Positions 47,180 to 55,575 of a stretch of DNA of 55,713 nt are shown here, piece by piece. The stretch comes from Burkholderiales bacterium (GTDB lineage Bacteria; Pseudomonadota; Gammaproteobacteria; Burkholderiales; Casimicrobiaceae): NCBI GenBank assembly GCA_015075645.1, contig JABTUF010000007.1, positions 364,501-420,213 of the forward strand. Direction: 5' to 3'. The translations under genes were made by a program, and so were the position numbers. The stretch's first letter is position 1; each line of letters begins with the position of its first letter. Below the pieces are notes generated by a model. That model ran no database searches. It saw only the letters and a list, made by a program, of their open reading frames with translations, and was not told the origin of the DNA.

Positions 47180-47676
47180 GCGCGCGCGGAGGCTCCGTTG
47201 CGACGGCGGCGCAGCGTGGCGCCGCGTTTCTCGCCCTCTGGCTCGTGCTGCTGCCGAGCCTCGCGCCGGGCGACCTCGCGGTCGGCGTGATCGCCTCGGG
47301 CCTCGCCACCGCGGCAAGTCTCGCGCTGCTCCCGCCGCAGCGCGGAGGCGTCCGCTTCGTTCCGCTGCTCGCCGGGATCCCGCGCTTCCTCTGGCAGTCG
47401 ATCGTCGCCGGCGTCGACGTCGCCCGCCGCGCTCTCGCACCGAACCTGCCGCTCGCGACCGGCTTCGTCGACTACCGGAGCGCGCTGCCGCGCGGCCACG
47501 CCCGCAACGCCTTCGCGACGATCACGAGTCTGATGCCGGGCACGCTCCCCTGCGGCGAGCACGCCGACGCGATCGAGTTCCACTGCCTCGACGTCGAACA
47601 GCCGGTCGTCGCTCAGCTCGCCGAGGAGGAACGCCGCCTCGCCGCGGCGCTCGCCCCGGATGCCGCCCATGGGTGA
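47176..47676 (+). CDS. mrpE: Mrp Na+/H+ antiporter subunit E
   Basis: Small membrane subunit (166 aa) of a multi-subunit cation/proton antiporter. N-terminal hydrophobic pair (AAFLALWLVLLPSLAPGDLAVGVIASGLATAASLALL) followed by IPRFLWQSIVAGVDVARRALAPNLPLATGFVDYRSALP and ITSLMPGTLPC, the MnhE/MbhA-type core. GTG start at 47176 overlapping the preceding stop. The 3' end overlaps mrpF. Confidence 0.9.
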   Translation: MSARGGSVATAAQRGAAFLALWLVLLPSLAPGDLAVGVIASGLATAASLALLPPQRGGVRFVPLLAGIPRFLWQSIVAGVDVARRALAPNLPLATGFVDYRSALPRGHARNAFATITSLMPGTLPCGEHADAIEFHCLDVEQPVVAQLAEEERRLAAALAPDAAHG

Positions 47677-47944
47677 GTTCCTGCTCGCCGCCGCCGGGTT
47701 CGTGTTCGCGATGACGGCGCTCGGACTCGTGCGCGTGCTGCGCGGCCCGGGCGACGCCGACCGGATGATGGCGGCGCAGCTCCTGGCGAGCGGCGGCATC
47801 GGCGCCCTGCTGCTGGGCGGCATCGGCATCGGCGACCTGTCGGTCATCGACGTGTCGCTCACGCTCGCGGTGCTCTCGGCGTTCGCCTCGATCGCCTTCG
47901 TGACCTTCGCGCCGCCGTCCGACGGCGAGGACGCCGACCGATGA
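47660..47944 (+). CDS. mrpF: Mrp Na+/H+ antiporter subunit F
   Basis: Three-helix membrane subunit (94 aa, family about 90). Typical LVRVLRGPGDADRMMAAQLLASGG loop and SVIDVSLTLAVLSAFASIAFVTF final helix. Two starts are possible: ATG at 47660 or ATG at 47669, which begins MGEFLLAAAG; neither has a clear ribosome-binding site. ATGA overlap with mrpG. Confidence 0.9.
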   Translation: MPPMGEFLLAAAGFVFAMTALGLVRVLRGPGDADRMMAAQLLASGGIGALLLGGIGIGDLSVIDVSLTLAVLSAFASIAFVTFAPPSDGEDADR

Positions 47945-48249
47945 GCGCCGCGCTCGACGTCCTGACCTGCGTCGCGGTCGCCGCCGGCGCGTTCTTCTAC
48001 CTCGCGGGCTCGGCCGGCCTGCTGCGCTTTCCCGATGCGCTCACCCGGCTGCACGCGCTCACCAAGGCGGACAACCTGGGACTCGGCCTGATCGTGCTGG
48101 GCCTCCTCCCGCAGGTCGGCAGCATCGCCGATGCACTGAAGCTCCTCGCGATCTGGATCATCGTGATGCTGTCGAGCGCGGACGCCGGCCAGTTGATCGC
48201 ACGCGCGGCGCGGCGTGGCGCGGGCCGCCGGAGGCCCCCCGCGTCATGA
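47941..48249 (+). CDS. mrpG: Mrp Na+/H+ antiporter subunit G
   Basis: Three-helix membrane subunit (102 aa). Diagnostic GLLRFPDALTRLHALTKADNLGLGLIVLG, then ALKLLAIWIIVMLSSADAGQLIARAA. Ends in a basic tail RRGAGRRRPPAS. ATGA overlaps at both ends, with mrpF and the A'B fusion gene. Confidence 0.92.
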   Translation: MSAALDVLTCVAVAAGAFFYLAGSAGLLRFPDALTRLHALTKADNLGLGLIVLGLLPQVGSIADALKLLAIWIIVMLSSADAGQLIARAARRGAGRRRPPAS

Positions 48250-49193
48250 TCGTCGATGTCTTCTACGCCGCGCCGGCGTTCCTGATCCTCGCCCTCGCCG
48301 TCTACACGACCGTCGTGCGCGGCACGTTCGCCGCGACCGTGGGATTCCTCGCCTTCGGCATCGCCGTGACGATCACCTGGGTGCAACTCCACGCCGTCGA
48401 CGTCGCGCTCACCGAAGCGGCGGTCGGCGCGGGACTCACTTCGCTCCTCCTCGTGCGCGCCTCGCACCGGCTCAAGGCCACCGAGGCCGCTTCGCGCGCG
48501 GAGACCCCGCGGCTCGCCGTCAAGCTCGCGGCCGGCCTCGTGGCCGGCGTCGTGGGCGGCGGGGTCGCGCTCGCCGTCCTGACGCTGCCCGATCCCGCGC
48601 CGACGCTCGCACCTGCGACCGCCGCGAACCTCGCTGCGACCGGCGTGGGCAATCCGATCACCGCGGTGCTGATGGCCTTTCGCGCGATGGACACGATGCT
48701 CGAGGCCATCGTCGTGCTGCTGGCACTCATAGGCATCTGGTCGCTCGCGCCCGACCGGGCCTGGGGCGGCCGGCCGGGTCCGCGCTACGACGCCGATCCC
48801 GACGGCATCCTCGCCTTCATCGCGCGCGTGCTTCCGCCGATCGGCATCGTCGTCGGCGTCTTCATCTTCTGGATCGGCGCCGATCACCCGGGCGGCAAGT
48901 TCCAGGGCGCGACGATCGTCGCCGCGATGTGGCTGCTCGCGATGCTCGCCGGGCTCGCCGATGCCCCGCCGACCGCCCGCCGCGGCGTTCGCGCACTGCT
49001 GGTCGCAGGCCCGATCGCGTTCCTCGCCGTCGGCGTGCTGGGCATCGTCACCGCCGGCGCGTTCCTCGCCTATCCCGAGGCCGCAGCGAAGCCGATGATC
49101 CTCGTCATCGAGTTCGCGCTGATGCCGTCGCTCGCGTTCACGCTCGGGCTCATCATGGCCGGCGCGCCCGAACGACCGGAGGACGGCCGATGA
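48246..49193 (+). CDS. Fused MrpA C-terminal (DUF4040/MbhD-E-like) and MrpB subunit
   Basis: A 315-aa, mainly hydrophobic protein. Residues about 1-75 match the DUF4040/MbhD part of MrpA (VDVALTEAAVGAGLTSLLLVRASHRLK). The region to about 185 resembles the MbhE-like portion (GNPITAVLMAFRAMDTMLEAIVVLLALIGIWSL). Residues about 190-312 are an MnhB domain (IARVLPPIGIVVGVFIFWIGADHPGGKFQGATIVAAMWLLA). The NuoL-like N-terminal antiporter domain of classical MrpA is absent here. Overlaps mrpG and mrpC by ATGA. Domain limits are estimated by eye. Confidence 0.85.
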   Translation: MIVDVFYAAPAFLILALAVYTTVVRGTFAATVGFLAFGIAVTITWVQLHAVDVALTEAAVGAGLTSLLLVRASHRLKATEAASRAETPRLAVKLAAGLVAGVVGGGVALAVLTLPDPAPTLAPATAANLAATGVGNPITAVLMAFRAMDTMLEAIVVLLALIGIWSLAPDRAWGGRPGPRYDADPDGILAFIARVLPPIGIVVGVFIFWIGADHPGGKFQGATIVAAMWLLAMLAGLADAPPTARRGVRALLVAGPIAFLAVGVLGIVTAGAFLAYPEAAAKPMILVIEFALMPSLAFTLGLIMAGAPERPEDGR

Positions 49194-49522
49194 GCGGCGC
49201 CACGATCCTCGGTCTCGTCGCCGCCGCGCTCATCACGGTCGGCCTGTACGGATTCATCGTCAATCCGCAGCCCTTGCGCAAGCTCGTCGCGTTCAATCTG
49301 GTCGGCAATGGCGTGTTCCTGCTGTTCGGCGTCGTCGCGAAACGCGGCGGCGTCGCTGCAGGCACCGGCGACCCGGTACCGCAGGCGCTCCTCATCACCG
49401 GCATCGTCGTCGCGTTCGCGGCGACCGCGCTCGCGGTCACCCTGCTCCTGCGCCTCCACGAGAACTCCGGCACGACATCGCTCGCCGCCGATCCGCCTGC
49501 GCGGAAGGACCCAGCGGCATGA
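49190..49522 (+). CDS. mrpC: Mrp Na+/H+ antiporter subunit C
   Basis: NuoK-like three-helix subunit (110 aa). VGLYGFIVNPQPLRKLVAFNLVGNGVFLLFGVVAKRG and DPVPQALLITGIVVAFAATALAVTLLLRLHE are the family core. ATGA overlaps on both sides. The longer open frames across this region are shadows. Confidence 0.93.
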   Translation: MSGATILGLVAAALITVGLYGFIVNPQPLRKLVAFNLVGNGVFLLFGVVAKRGGVAAGTGDPVPQALLITGIVVAFAATALAVTLLLRLHENSGTTSLAADPPARKDPAA

Positions 49523-51252
49523 ACCTCGCCGCGACGCCCGGAACCCCCGGCGGCCTGCTGCTGCCCGCCGCGGTGCTCGCCCCGTTCCTCGGGATGATGC
49601 TCGCGCTCGTGCTCGGGGCGCGCAACGTGCAGCGCGCCGCCGCCGTCACGATCGTTGCGGGACTGGGAATCGCCGTCGCCATCGGCGCGCACGCGACGCA
49701 GGCCGGCGCGCCGCTCGCCTACGCGCTCGGCGGCTGGGCGCCCCCGCTCGGCATTGCGCTGCGCGCCGACGGCGCGGCGATCGCGATGCTCATCGCGGTC
49801 GCGGTCGTCATCACCGGCGTCGGCCTCTACGCGAGCGGCAGCTTCGCGGCGCCCCGGGGGGCGCCGGAGGAGCGCGCGCCGACCGTCTACTGGCTGCTGC
49901 TCCTCGCCGTCTGGGGCTCGCTCAACCTCTGCTTCCTGTCGGGCGACCTCTTCACGCTCTACGTCGCGCTCGAACTCGTGACCTTCGCCGGCGTGCCGCT
50001 CGTCTGCCTCGACGGCAAGGCCGAGACGCTGCGCGCGGCGCTCCGCTACCTGGTGTTCGCGCTCGCCGGGTCGATCCTCTACCTGCTCGGCGCCGTGCTC
50101 CTCTACGGCGAGACCGGCACGCTCGACATCGCGATGCTCGCCGAGCGGGCGCGGGCCGCGCCCGCGACGTTCGTCGCGCTCGGCGCGATGACCGCGGGCC
50201 TGCTCGCCAAGACCGCGCTGTTCCCGCTGCACCTGTGGCTGCCGCCCGCGCATGCGGGCGCGCCGCCGGCCGCGAGCGCCGTGCTGTCCGCGCTCGTCGT
50301 CAAGGGGTCGTTCTTCATCGTCGTCCGGCTGTGGTTCGACGCGCTGCCGGCACTGCCCGGCCCGGCCGCCGCGCAATTCCTCGCGGCCCTCGGCGCCGGC
50401 GCGATCGTCGTGGGCAACGTGGTCGCGCTGCGGCAGGTGCGACTGAAGCTCCTCGTCGCCTACTCGACCGTCGCGCAGATCGGCTACCTGTTCCTGATGT
50501 TCCCGCTCGCGCTCGATTCCGCGACCGGCGCCATCGTGCGCGGAGACGCGATGACCGCCGGCATCCTGCAGGCGGTGTCGCACGCCACGGCCAAGGCCGC
50601 GATGTTCATGGCCGCCGGCATGATCTACGCGACGCTCGGCCACGACCGGATCACGGACTTCGCCGGTGCGGCGCGGGCGGCGCCCGCCGCCGTCCTCGCG
50701 TTCGCCCTCGGAGGCGTCGCGCTGATGGGCATCGTGCCCTCGGGTGCGTACGTCGCGAAGAAACTCCTGCTCGACGCCGCCGGCGCGAGCGGCCAGTGGT
50801 GGTGGACGGCGCTGCTGCAAGGCGGCGGCGCGCTCACCGCGGCGTACGTGGTCCTCTTCGTCGCCCGGACGCTCGCGCGGCCCTCGGTACCGTTCGAGAT
50901 CGCGGCTCCGACCAACCGCTGGCAGGCGGCCGCGACGCTCGCGCTCGCCGCGTTGTCGTTCGTGCTCGCGTTCGCGACGCTGGGGCCGCTGCCCGACGGC
51001 CTCCTGTCGAGCGCGTTCTCGGCGAAGGAACTGCTGTCGACGGTCGCGATCGTCGGCGCCGGCGCGCTGCTGGCCGCGGGATTCGCGCGCCGCGCGGACG
51101 AATCCGCGCCCGCGGGCGCGTGGCGCGCGGCGTGGCTGCCGATCGGCCGCGGGTTCGAAGGCGCCGATGCGTTCCTGCGGCGCTGGCCGGTGGCGGGCAT
51201 CGCGCTCGTCGCGATCACCGTCCTGTTCGTCGTGCTGGCCGCGACCCGCTGA
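49519..51252 (+). CDS. mrpD: Mrp Na+/H+ antiporter subunit D
   Basis: The only antiporter-like (PF00361, NuoM/N-related) subunit of this Mrp module (577 aa, about 14 helices). Conserved stretches: FLSGDLFTLYVALELVTFAGVPLVCL, LRAALRYLVFALAGSILYLLGAVLLYGETG, LFPLHLWLPPAHAGAPPAASAVLSALVVKG, LLVAYSTVAQIGYLFLMFPL and VSHATAKAAMFMAAG. The glutamate and lysine pattern of proton channels is present. Two hydrophobic segments extend the C-terminus beyond the usual MrpD length of about 500. Its ATG overlaps the mrpC stop. Confidence 0.92.
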   Translation: MNLAATPGTPGGLLLPAAVLAPFLGMMLALVLGARNVQRAAAVTIVAGLGIAVAIGAHATQAGAPLAYALGGWAPPLGIALRADGAAIAMLIAVAVVITGVGLYASGSFAAPRGAPEERAPTVYWLLLLAVWGSLNLCFLSGDLFTLYVALELVTFAGVPLVCLDGKAETLRAALRYLVFALAGSILYLLGAVLLYGETGTLDIAMLAERARAAPATFVALGAMTAGLLAKTALFPLHLWLPPAHAGAPPAASAVLSALVVKGSFFIVVRLWFDALPALPGPAAAQFLAALGAGAIVVGNVVALRQVRLKLLVAYSTVAQIGYLFLMFPLALDSATGAIVRGDAMTAGILQAVSHATAKAAMFMAAGMIYATLGHDRITDFAGAARAAPAAVLAFALGGVALMGIVPSGAYVAKKLLLDAAGASGQWWWTALLQGGGALTAAYVVLFVARTLARPSVPFEIAAPTNRWQAAATLALAALSFVLAFATLGPLPDGLLSSAFSAKELLSTVAIVGAGALLAAGFARRADESAPAGAWRAAWLPIGRGFEGADAFLRRWPVAGIALVAITVLFVVLAATR

Positions 51253-51267
51253 CCCCGCGGCCACGCC

Positions 51268-52698
51268 ATGACCGGTTCCGGGGACGCGAAGCTGTCGCGG
51301 GCCGCCCTGACCGGGCTCGTCGTCGGCACGATGATCGGCGCGGGCATCTTCACGCTGCCGGGCGCGTTCGGCCGGACCACCGGCGCCCTGGGCGCGCTCC
51401 TCGCCTGGGCGATCGCGGGCGGCGGCATGCTGATGCTGGCGTTCGTGTTCCAGGCGCTCGCGGCGCGTCGTCCGGACATCGACGCAGGCATCTACGGCTA
51501 CGCCGACGAGGGCTTCGGCCCCTACCTCGGCTTCAATGCGGCGCTGGGATACTGGATCGGCTGCTGCCTCGCGGGCACGTCCTGCCTCATCCTGATCAAG
51601 GCGACGCTCGGACAGTTCTTCCCGGCGTTCGGCGACGGCAGCACGACGGTCGCGATCGCGGCGGCGTCCGCGCTCCTGTGGGGCGTCCATGCCCTGGTGT
51701 TGCGCGGCGTGCGCCAGGCGGTCGCGCTCAACACGATCGCCACGGTGGCGAAGATCGTGCCGATCGGCATCTTCATCCTCGTCGCGGTCGCGGCCTTCCG
51801 GGCCGATGCGTTCTCGCTGAACCTCTGGGGCGGCGCGCCACCCGGCGCTGGAACCGTCGCGCGGCAGGCACGCGATACGCTCATCATCACCGTGTTCGTG
51901 TTCATCGGCATCGAAGGCGCGAGCGTCTATTCGCGCTACGCGCGCGACCGGTCGGACGTCGGTGCGGCGACCGTGCTGGGGTTCGTCGGAACGCTCGCGC
52001 TGCTGGTCCTGGTCACGATGACCTCGTTCGGAGTCCTGCCGCGCGAGGACCTGGCCGCGCTGCCGCAGCCGTCGATGGCCGGCGTGATGGCCGCGATCGT
52101 GGGTCCGTGGGGGCTGGTGTTCGTCAGCGTCGGCCTGCTGGTGGCGGTGCTCGGCAATTTCCTCTCGTGGCCGCTGCTCGCCTCGGAAGTCCTGCATTCC
52201 GCGGGCCGGACCGGCACGATGCCGTCGTTCGTCGCGCGGGAGAACGAGGCGAAGGTGCCCGCCGCCGCCCTGTGGTGCACGAGCGTGGCGATCCAGGCGT
52301 TCCTGCTGGTCGCCTGGGTCGCCGAGCACGCGTTCACGCTCGCGCTCAAGATGACGAGCGCGATGATGCTCATCCCCTACCTGCTCGTCGCCGGCTTCGG
52401 ACTCAAGCTCGCGTGGACCGGCGAGACCTATGGTGGGGAACGCGGCCGCCGCCGCACCGACCTCGTCCGTGCGGTCCTCGCGACCGCCTACGCCGTGCTG
52501 ATGATCGCGGCCGGCGGCGTGAAGCTCGTGCTGCTGTCGGCCCTGTTGTACGCGCCCGGCGCGCTGCTCTACGTCATGGCGCGCCGCGAGCGCGGCCTCG
52601 CGCTCTTCACCGCGCGCGAGGCGTTGCTGTGCGGTGTCCTCGTCGCGGCGGCGATCGTCGCGCTCTACGCGCTCGCGAGCGGCGCGCTCGCCCTCTGA
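51268..52698 (+). CDS. ArcD-like APC permease, second copy
   Basis: Inner-membrane amino-acid transporter (476 aa, about 12 helices), a clear paralogue of arcD at 37898: the two share MIGAGIFTLPGAFG/MVGAGIFALPSRFGG, DAGIYGYADEGFGPYLGFNAALGYWIGCCLAG, VFVFIGIEGASVYSRYARDRSD and the C-terminal GVKLVLLSALLYAPGALLY. It starts 15 bases after mrpD, so it should be co-transcribed with the Mrp module. Substrate may be arginine, ornithine or a related basic amino acid; not decided by sequence. Convergent with potC, 25 bases apart. Confidence 0.88.
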   Translation: MTGSGDAKLSRAALTGLVVGTMIGAGIFTLPGAFGRTTGALGALLAWAIAGGGMLMLAFVFQALAARRPDIDAGIYGYADEGFGPYLGFNAALGYWIGCCLAGTSCLILIKATLGQFFPAFGDGSTTVAIAAASALLWGVHALVLRGVRQAVALNTIATVAKIVPIGIFILVAVAAFRADAFSLNLWGGAPPGAGTVARQARDTLIITVFVFIGIEGASVYSRYARDRSDVGAATVLGFVGTLALLVLVTMTSFGVLPREDLAALPQPSMAGVMAAIVGPWGLVFVSVGLLVAVLGNFLSWPLLASEVLHSAGRTGTMPSFVARENEAKVPAAALWCTSVAIQAFLLVAWVAEHAFTLALKMTSAMMLIPYLLVAGFGLKLAWTGETYGGERGRRRTDLVRAVLATAYAVLMIAAGGVKLVLLSALLYAPGALLYVMARRERGLALFTAREALLCGVLVAAAIVALYALASGALAL

Positions 52699-52723
52699 TC
52701 GTTCCCGCGGAGGGCCCGGGCGG

Positions 52724-53542
52724 TCAGTCGTCCGCGCGCCGTCCGAAGAACTGCGAGGCGGCGAACAGCACCGTGGTCACGACGATCATGATCGTCGAGA
52801 TCGCGGCGATCGTCGGGTCGATCTGGTCGCGCAGCGCGAGGAACATGTTGCGCGTCAAGGTCGAATTGGCGCCGCCGCTCACGAAGAGCGCGAGGATCAC
52901 CTCGTCGAACGACGTCAGGAACGACAGCAGCGCGCCGGACACCACGGCGAACCGGATCTGCGGCAGGGTGACGGTGAGGAACGCCCGCGGCCGCGATGCG
53001 CCGAGGCTTCGCGCGACCATCTCCTGGTTGGCGTCGAACTGGCGCAGCGCCGAGGTCACCACGATCAGCACCAGCGGCAGCGCGAGCATGCTGTGCGCGA
53101 GCACGAGTCCGGCGAGCGAGTTGTTGAGCTTCACCTTCACGTAGACGTAGAACACCGCGACCGCGATCAGGATCACCGGGACGATCATCGGCGTGATGAG
53201 CAGCACCCGGACCGCCTTCGCCGCCTTGAAGCGCGACGCCGCGAGACCGTACGCGGCGAGCGTGCCCAGCACCGTCGCGATCACCGACGTGAGCGCCGCG
53301 GCCTCGAACGACGTGACGGTCGCCTGCCGCCAGGCGCGCGACGCGAAGTAGTTCTCGTACCAGCGCAGCGACCACTGCCGCGGCGGGAACTCGAGGTACT
53401 GGCTGCCGGAGAACGACATCGGGACCACGATCAGCGTCGGGACGACGAGGAACGCGAGCACCAGCGCCGCGAGGACGTAGAGCCACGTCCGCGAGCGGTG
53501 GGTGATCTGCGTCTCCGATGCCGGAGCGTCGAGCCAGCTCAT
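52724..53542 (-). CDS. Polyamine-type ABC transporter permease (PotC-like)
   Basis: Inner-membrane permease (272 aa, six helices) of the spermidine/putrescine family. N-terminal helix YVLAALVLAFLVVPTLIVVPMSFS followed by WSLRWYENYFASRAW, and the EAA loop EMVARSLGASRPRAFLTVTLPQIRF. ATGA overlap with the PotB-like gene sets the start. Last gene of a potD-A-B-C-type operon. Confidence 0.92.
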   Translation of the reverse strand: MSWLDAPASETQITHRSRTWLYVLAALVLAFLVVPTLIVVPMSFSGSQYLEFPPRQWSLRWYENYFASRAWRQATVTSFEAAALTSVIATVLGTLAAYGLAASRFKAAKAVRVLLITPMIVPVILIAVAVFYVYVKVKLNNSLAGLVLAHSMLALPLVLIVVTSALRQFDANQEMVARSLGASRPRAFLTVTLPQIRFAVVSGALLSFLTSFDEVILALFVSGGANSTLTRNMFLALRDQIDPTIAAISTIMIVVTTVLFAASQFFGRRADD

Positions 53543-54438
53543 CGCCCCGCCTCGCCGGCCATCCCGGGCAGGCGCGAGAATTTCGACGCCACCCACAGGA
53601 AGAAGACGGTCAGCACGAGCAGCACCACGCCGAGCGAACTCGCGGCGCCCCAGTTGAAGAACAGCTCGATGTCGCTCGCGATCTGGTTCGACACCATGAT
53701 GACCTTCCCGCCGCCCAGCACGGCCGGGGTGACGTAGAAGCCCAGGCAGATGACGAACACGATCAACGAGCCGGCCGCGAGCCCCGGCAGCGAGAGCGGG
53801 AAGAACACCGTCCAGAACGCGCGCACCGGCGACGCCCCGAGGTTCGCCGCGGCCTTCAGGCAGTCGCGGTCGATCGCGCGCATCGAGCCCAGCACCGGCA
53901 GCACGAGGAGCGGCAGCATGATGTGCACCATGCCCACCAGCGTGCCGAACAGGTTGTTGACCAGCGGGAGCGGCTCGCTCCACAGGCCGAGCGCCATGCC
54001 CCACTGGTTGACGAGTCCGCCGCGCTGCAGGAGCACGAGCCACGCGTAGGTGCGCACCAGGAGCGAGGTCCAGAACGGCAGCATCACCGCGATCAGGAGC
54101 AGGTTCGCGGTCCGCCGCGGCAACTGCGCGAGCACGTAGGCGAGCGGGTAGCCGAGCGCGATGCAGATTGCGGTCGTGAGGAAGCTCACCTTGAACGTCG
54201 TGACGAAGATCCGGGCGTACGCCGGCTGCTCGACGAGCCGGCGGTAGTGCACGAGCGACAGGCTGCCGTCGTCGGCCTGGAGGCTCAGCCCGAACAGCCA
54301 CGCGATCGGCAGCACCATCGTGACCAGCACGAGCAATAGCGCAGGTCCGCCGAGCGAGAGGAGCGCCAGGCGCTCGACGAGTTCGTCGCGGCGCAGGCCC
54401 CGCGCATGCCCGTCGGCACTGGCGGCCCCGGTCGCCAT
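53539..54438 (-). CDS. Polyamine-type ABC transporter permease (PotB-like)
   Basis: Partner permease (299 aa, six helices). Helix 1 at about 30-50 (PALLLVLVTMVLPIAWLFGLSL), LLVRTYAWLVLLQRGGLVNQWG, and the EAA loop DCLKAAANLGASPVRAFWTVFFPLSLPG. Four bases separate its start from the PotA-like stop; its stop overlaps the PotC-like start. Confidence 0.92.
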   Translation of the reverse strand: MATGAASADGHARGLRRDELVERLALLSLGGPALLLVLVTMVLPIAWLFGLSLQADDGSLSLVHYRRLVEQPAYARIFVTTFKVSFLTTAICIALGYPLAYVLAQLPRRTANLLLIAVMLPFWTSLLVRTYAWLVLLQRGGLVNQWGMALGLWSEPLPLVNNLFGTLVGMVHIMLPLLVLPVLGSMRAIDRDCLKAAANLGASPVRAFWTVFFPLSLPGLAAGSLIVFVICLGFYVTPAVLGGGKVIMVSNQIASDIELFFNWGAASSLGVVLLVLTVFFLWVASKFSRLPGMAGEAGR

Positions 54439-54442
54439 CGCT

Positions 54443-55552
54443 TCAGGCGCCGTCGCGCGGGATCAGGACGGCGTCCTCGGCGGAGAATCCGAAGGTCGCG
54501 ACCTCGCCCACCGGCGGCACGCGGTCGAGCGCCCCGCCGCTCGCGATGCCGCGGGCGGCGATGCGGCTGCCGTCGGCGAGCGCGGCCTGCACGAGGAAGG
54601 TGTCGCCCTGGTAGATCACGTCGGTCACGCGCGCCTCGAGCGCGTTGTGGCCGTCGCGGCGCTCGGCGTCGCCGACGCGCACCCGTTCGGGACGCAGCAT
54701 GAGGAGCAGCGCGCGCCCGACGGGGACCGGAGCCGCCGTCCTGATCGGGACGCCCGCGCAGCGGCATCCGCCGTCGCGCGTGTCGACGTCGAGGAGCGTC
54801 GATTCGCCGATGAACTCGGCGACGAAGCGGCTCGTCGGGTGGTCGTAGAGCCGCTGCGGCGTGTCGATCTGCATTACGCGCCCGCCCGCGATCACCGCGA
54901 TGCGGTCCGACATCGTCAGCGCCTCGCGCTGGTCGTGGGTGACGTAGATCGTGGTCGTGCCGAGCTTGTCGTGCAGCTGGCGGAGCTCGATCTGCATCAG
55001 CTCGCGCAACTGGCGGTCGAGCGCGGAGAGCGGCTCGTCCATCAGCACGATGCGCGGCTCGAACACGATGGCGCGCGCGAGCGCGACGCGCTGGCGCTGC
55101 CCGCCGGAGAGTTCGTGGACGCGGCGCGCCCCGTAGCCCTCCAGCTTGACCGTCGCGAGCGCGCCGTCCACCCGGCGCGCGACCTCCGCGGCGGGCACCT
55201 TGCGGAGCTTCAGCGGATAGGCGACGTTGCCGGCGACATCGAGGTGCGGGAAGAGCGCGTAGTTCTGGAACACCATCCCGACGTCGCGCTTGTGCGGCGG
55301 CGTGCGGATCACCTCGGTGTCCCCGAAGCGCAGGCTGCCCCCGTCGGGCCGCAGGAATCCCGCGAGCGCCATGAGCAGCGTCGTCTTGCCCGAACCGGAC
55401 GGCCCGAGCAGCGTCAGGAACTCTCCGCTCGCGACATCGAGGTCGACGCTGTCGAGCGCGACCTGCGCGCCGTAGGTCTTGCGCAGCGCGCGGATCGTGA
55501 TCGGGACCGCCGCGGCCCCGGTCGCGGTCCCGGCGCCGGAGCGCGGTTTCAT
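54443..55552 (-). CDS. Polyamine-type ABC transporter ATP-binding protein (PotA-like)
   Basis: Cytoplasmic ATPase (369 aa). Walker A GPSGSGKTT, Q-loop MVFQNYALFPHLDVAGNVAYPLK, signature ELSGGQRQRVALARAI, Walker B IVLMDEPLSALD, H-loop YVTHDQREALTMSDRIAV, and a C-terminal TOBE-like regulatory domain (LRPERVRVGDAERRDG onward). ATG at 55552 is used; a GTG two codons upstream (55558) is also possible. No ribosome-binding site is clear, so coupling to the upstream binding-protein gene 23 bases away is likely. Confidence 0.92.
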   Translation of the reverse strand: MKPRSGAGTATGAAAVPITIRALRKTYGAQVALDSVDLDVASGEFLTLLGPSGSGKTTLLMALAGFLRPDGGSLRFGDTEVIRTPPHKRDVGMVFQNYALFPHLDVAGNVAYPLKLRKVPAAEVARRVDGALATVKLEGYGARRVHELSGGQRQRVALARAIVFEPRIVLMDEPLSALDRQLRELMQIELRQLHDKLGTTTIYVTHDQREALTMSDRIAVIAGGRVMQIDTPQRLYDHPTSRFVAEFIGESTLLDVDTRDGGCRCAGVPIRTAAPVPVGRALLLMLRPERVRVGDAERRDGHNALEARVTDVIYQGDTFLVQAALADGSRIAARGIASGGALDRVPPVGEVATFGFSAEDAVLIPRDGA

Positions 55553-55575
55553 GGCCACCGGGCCGCGGCGCGCGG

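Noticed and set aside
49519..51252. Hydrogenase-4/formate hydrogenlyase membrane subunit instead of MrpD
   Set aside because: Immediate neighbours are MrpC and MrpE/F/G/B-type subunits, and no hydrogenase or formate dehydrogenase genes are present. The MBH resemblance is reported as a finding on architecture only.
49153..53144. Very long overlapping open frames on both strands (over 1000 codons) across the Mrp and permease genes
   Set aside because: They are Arg/Asp/Glu/Ala-rich shadows produced by the high GC content. The overlapping genes have clear membrane families, ordered starts and stops, and coupling.
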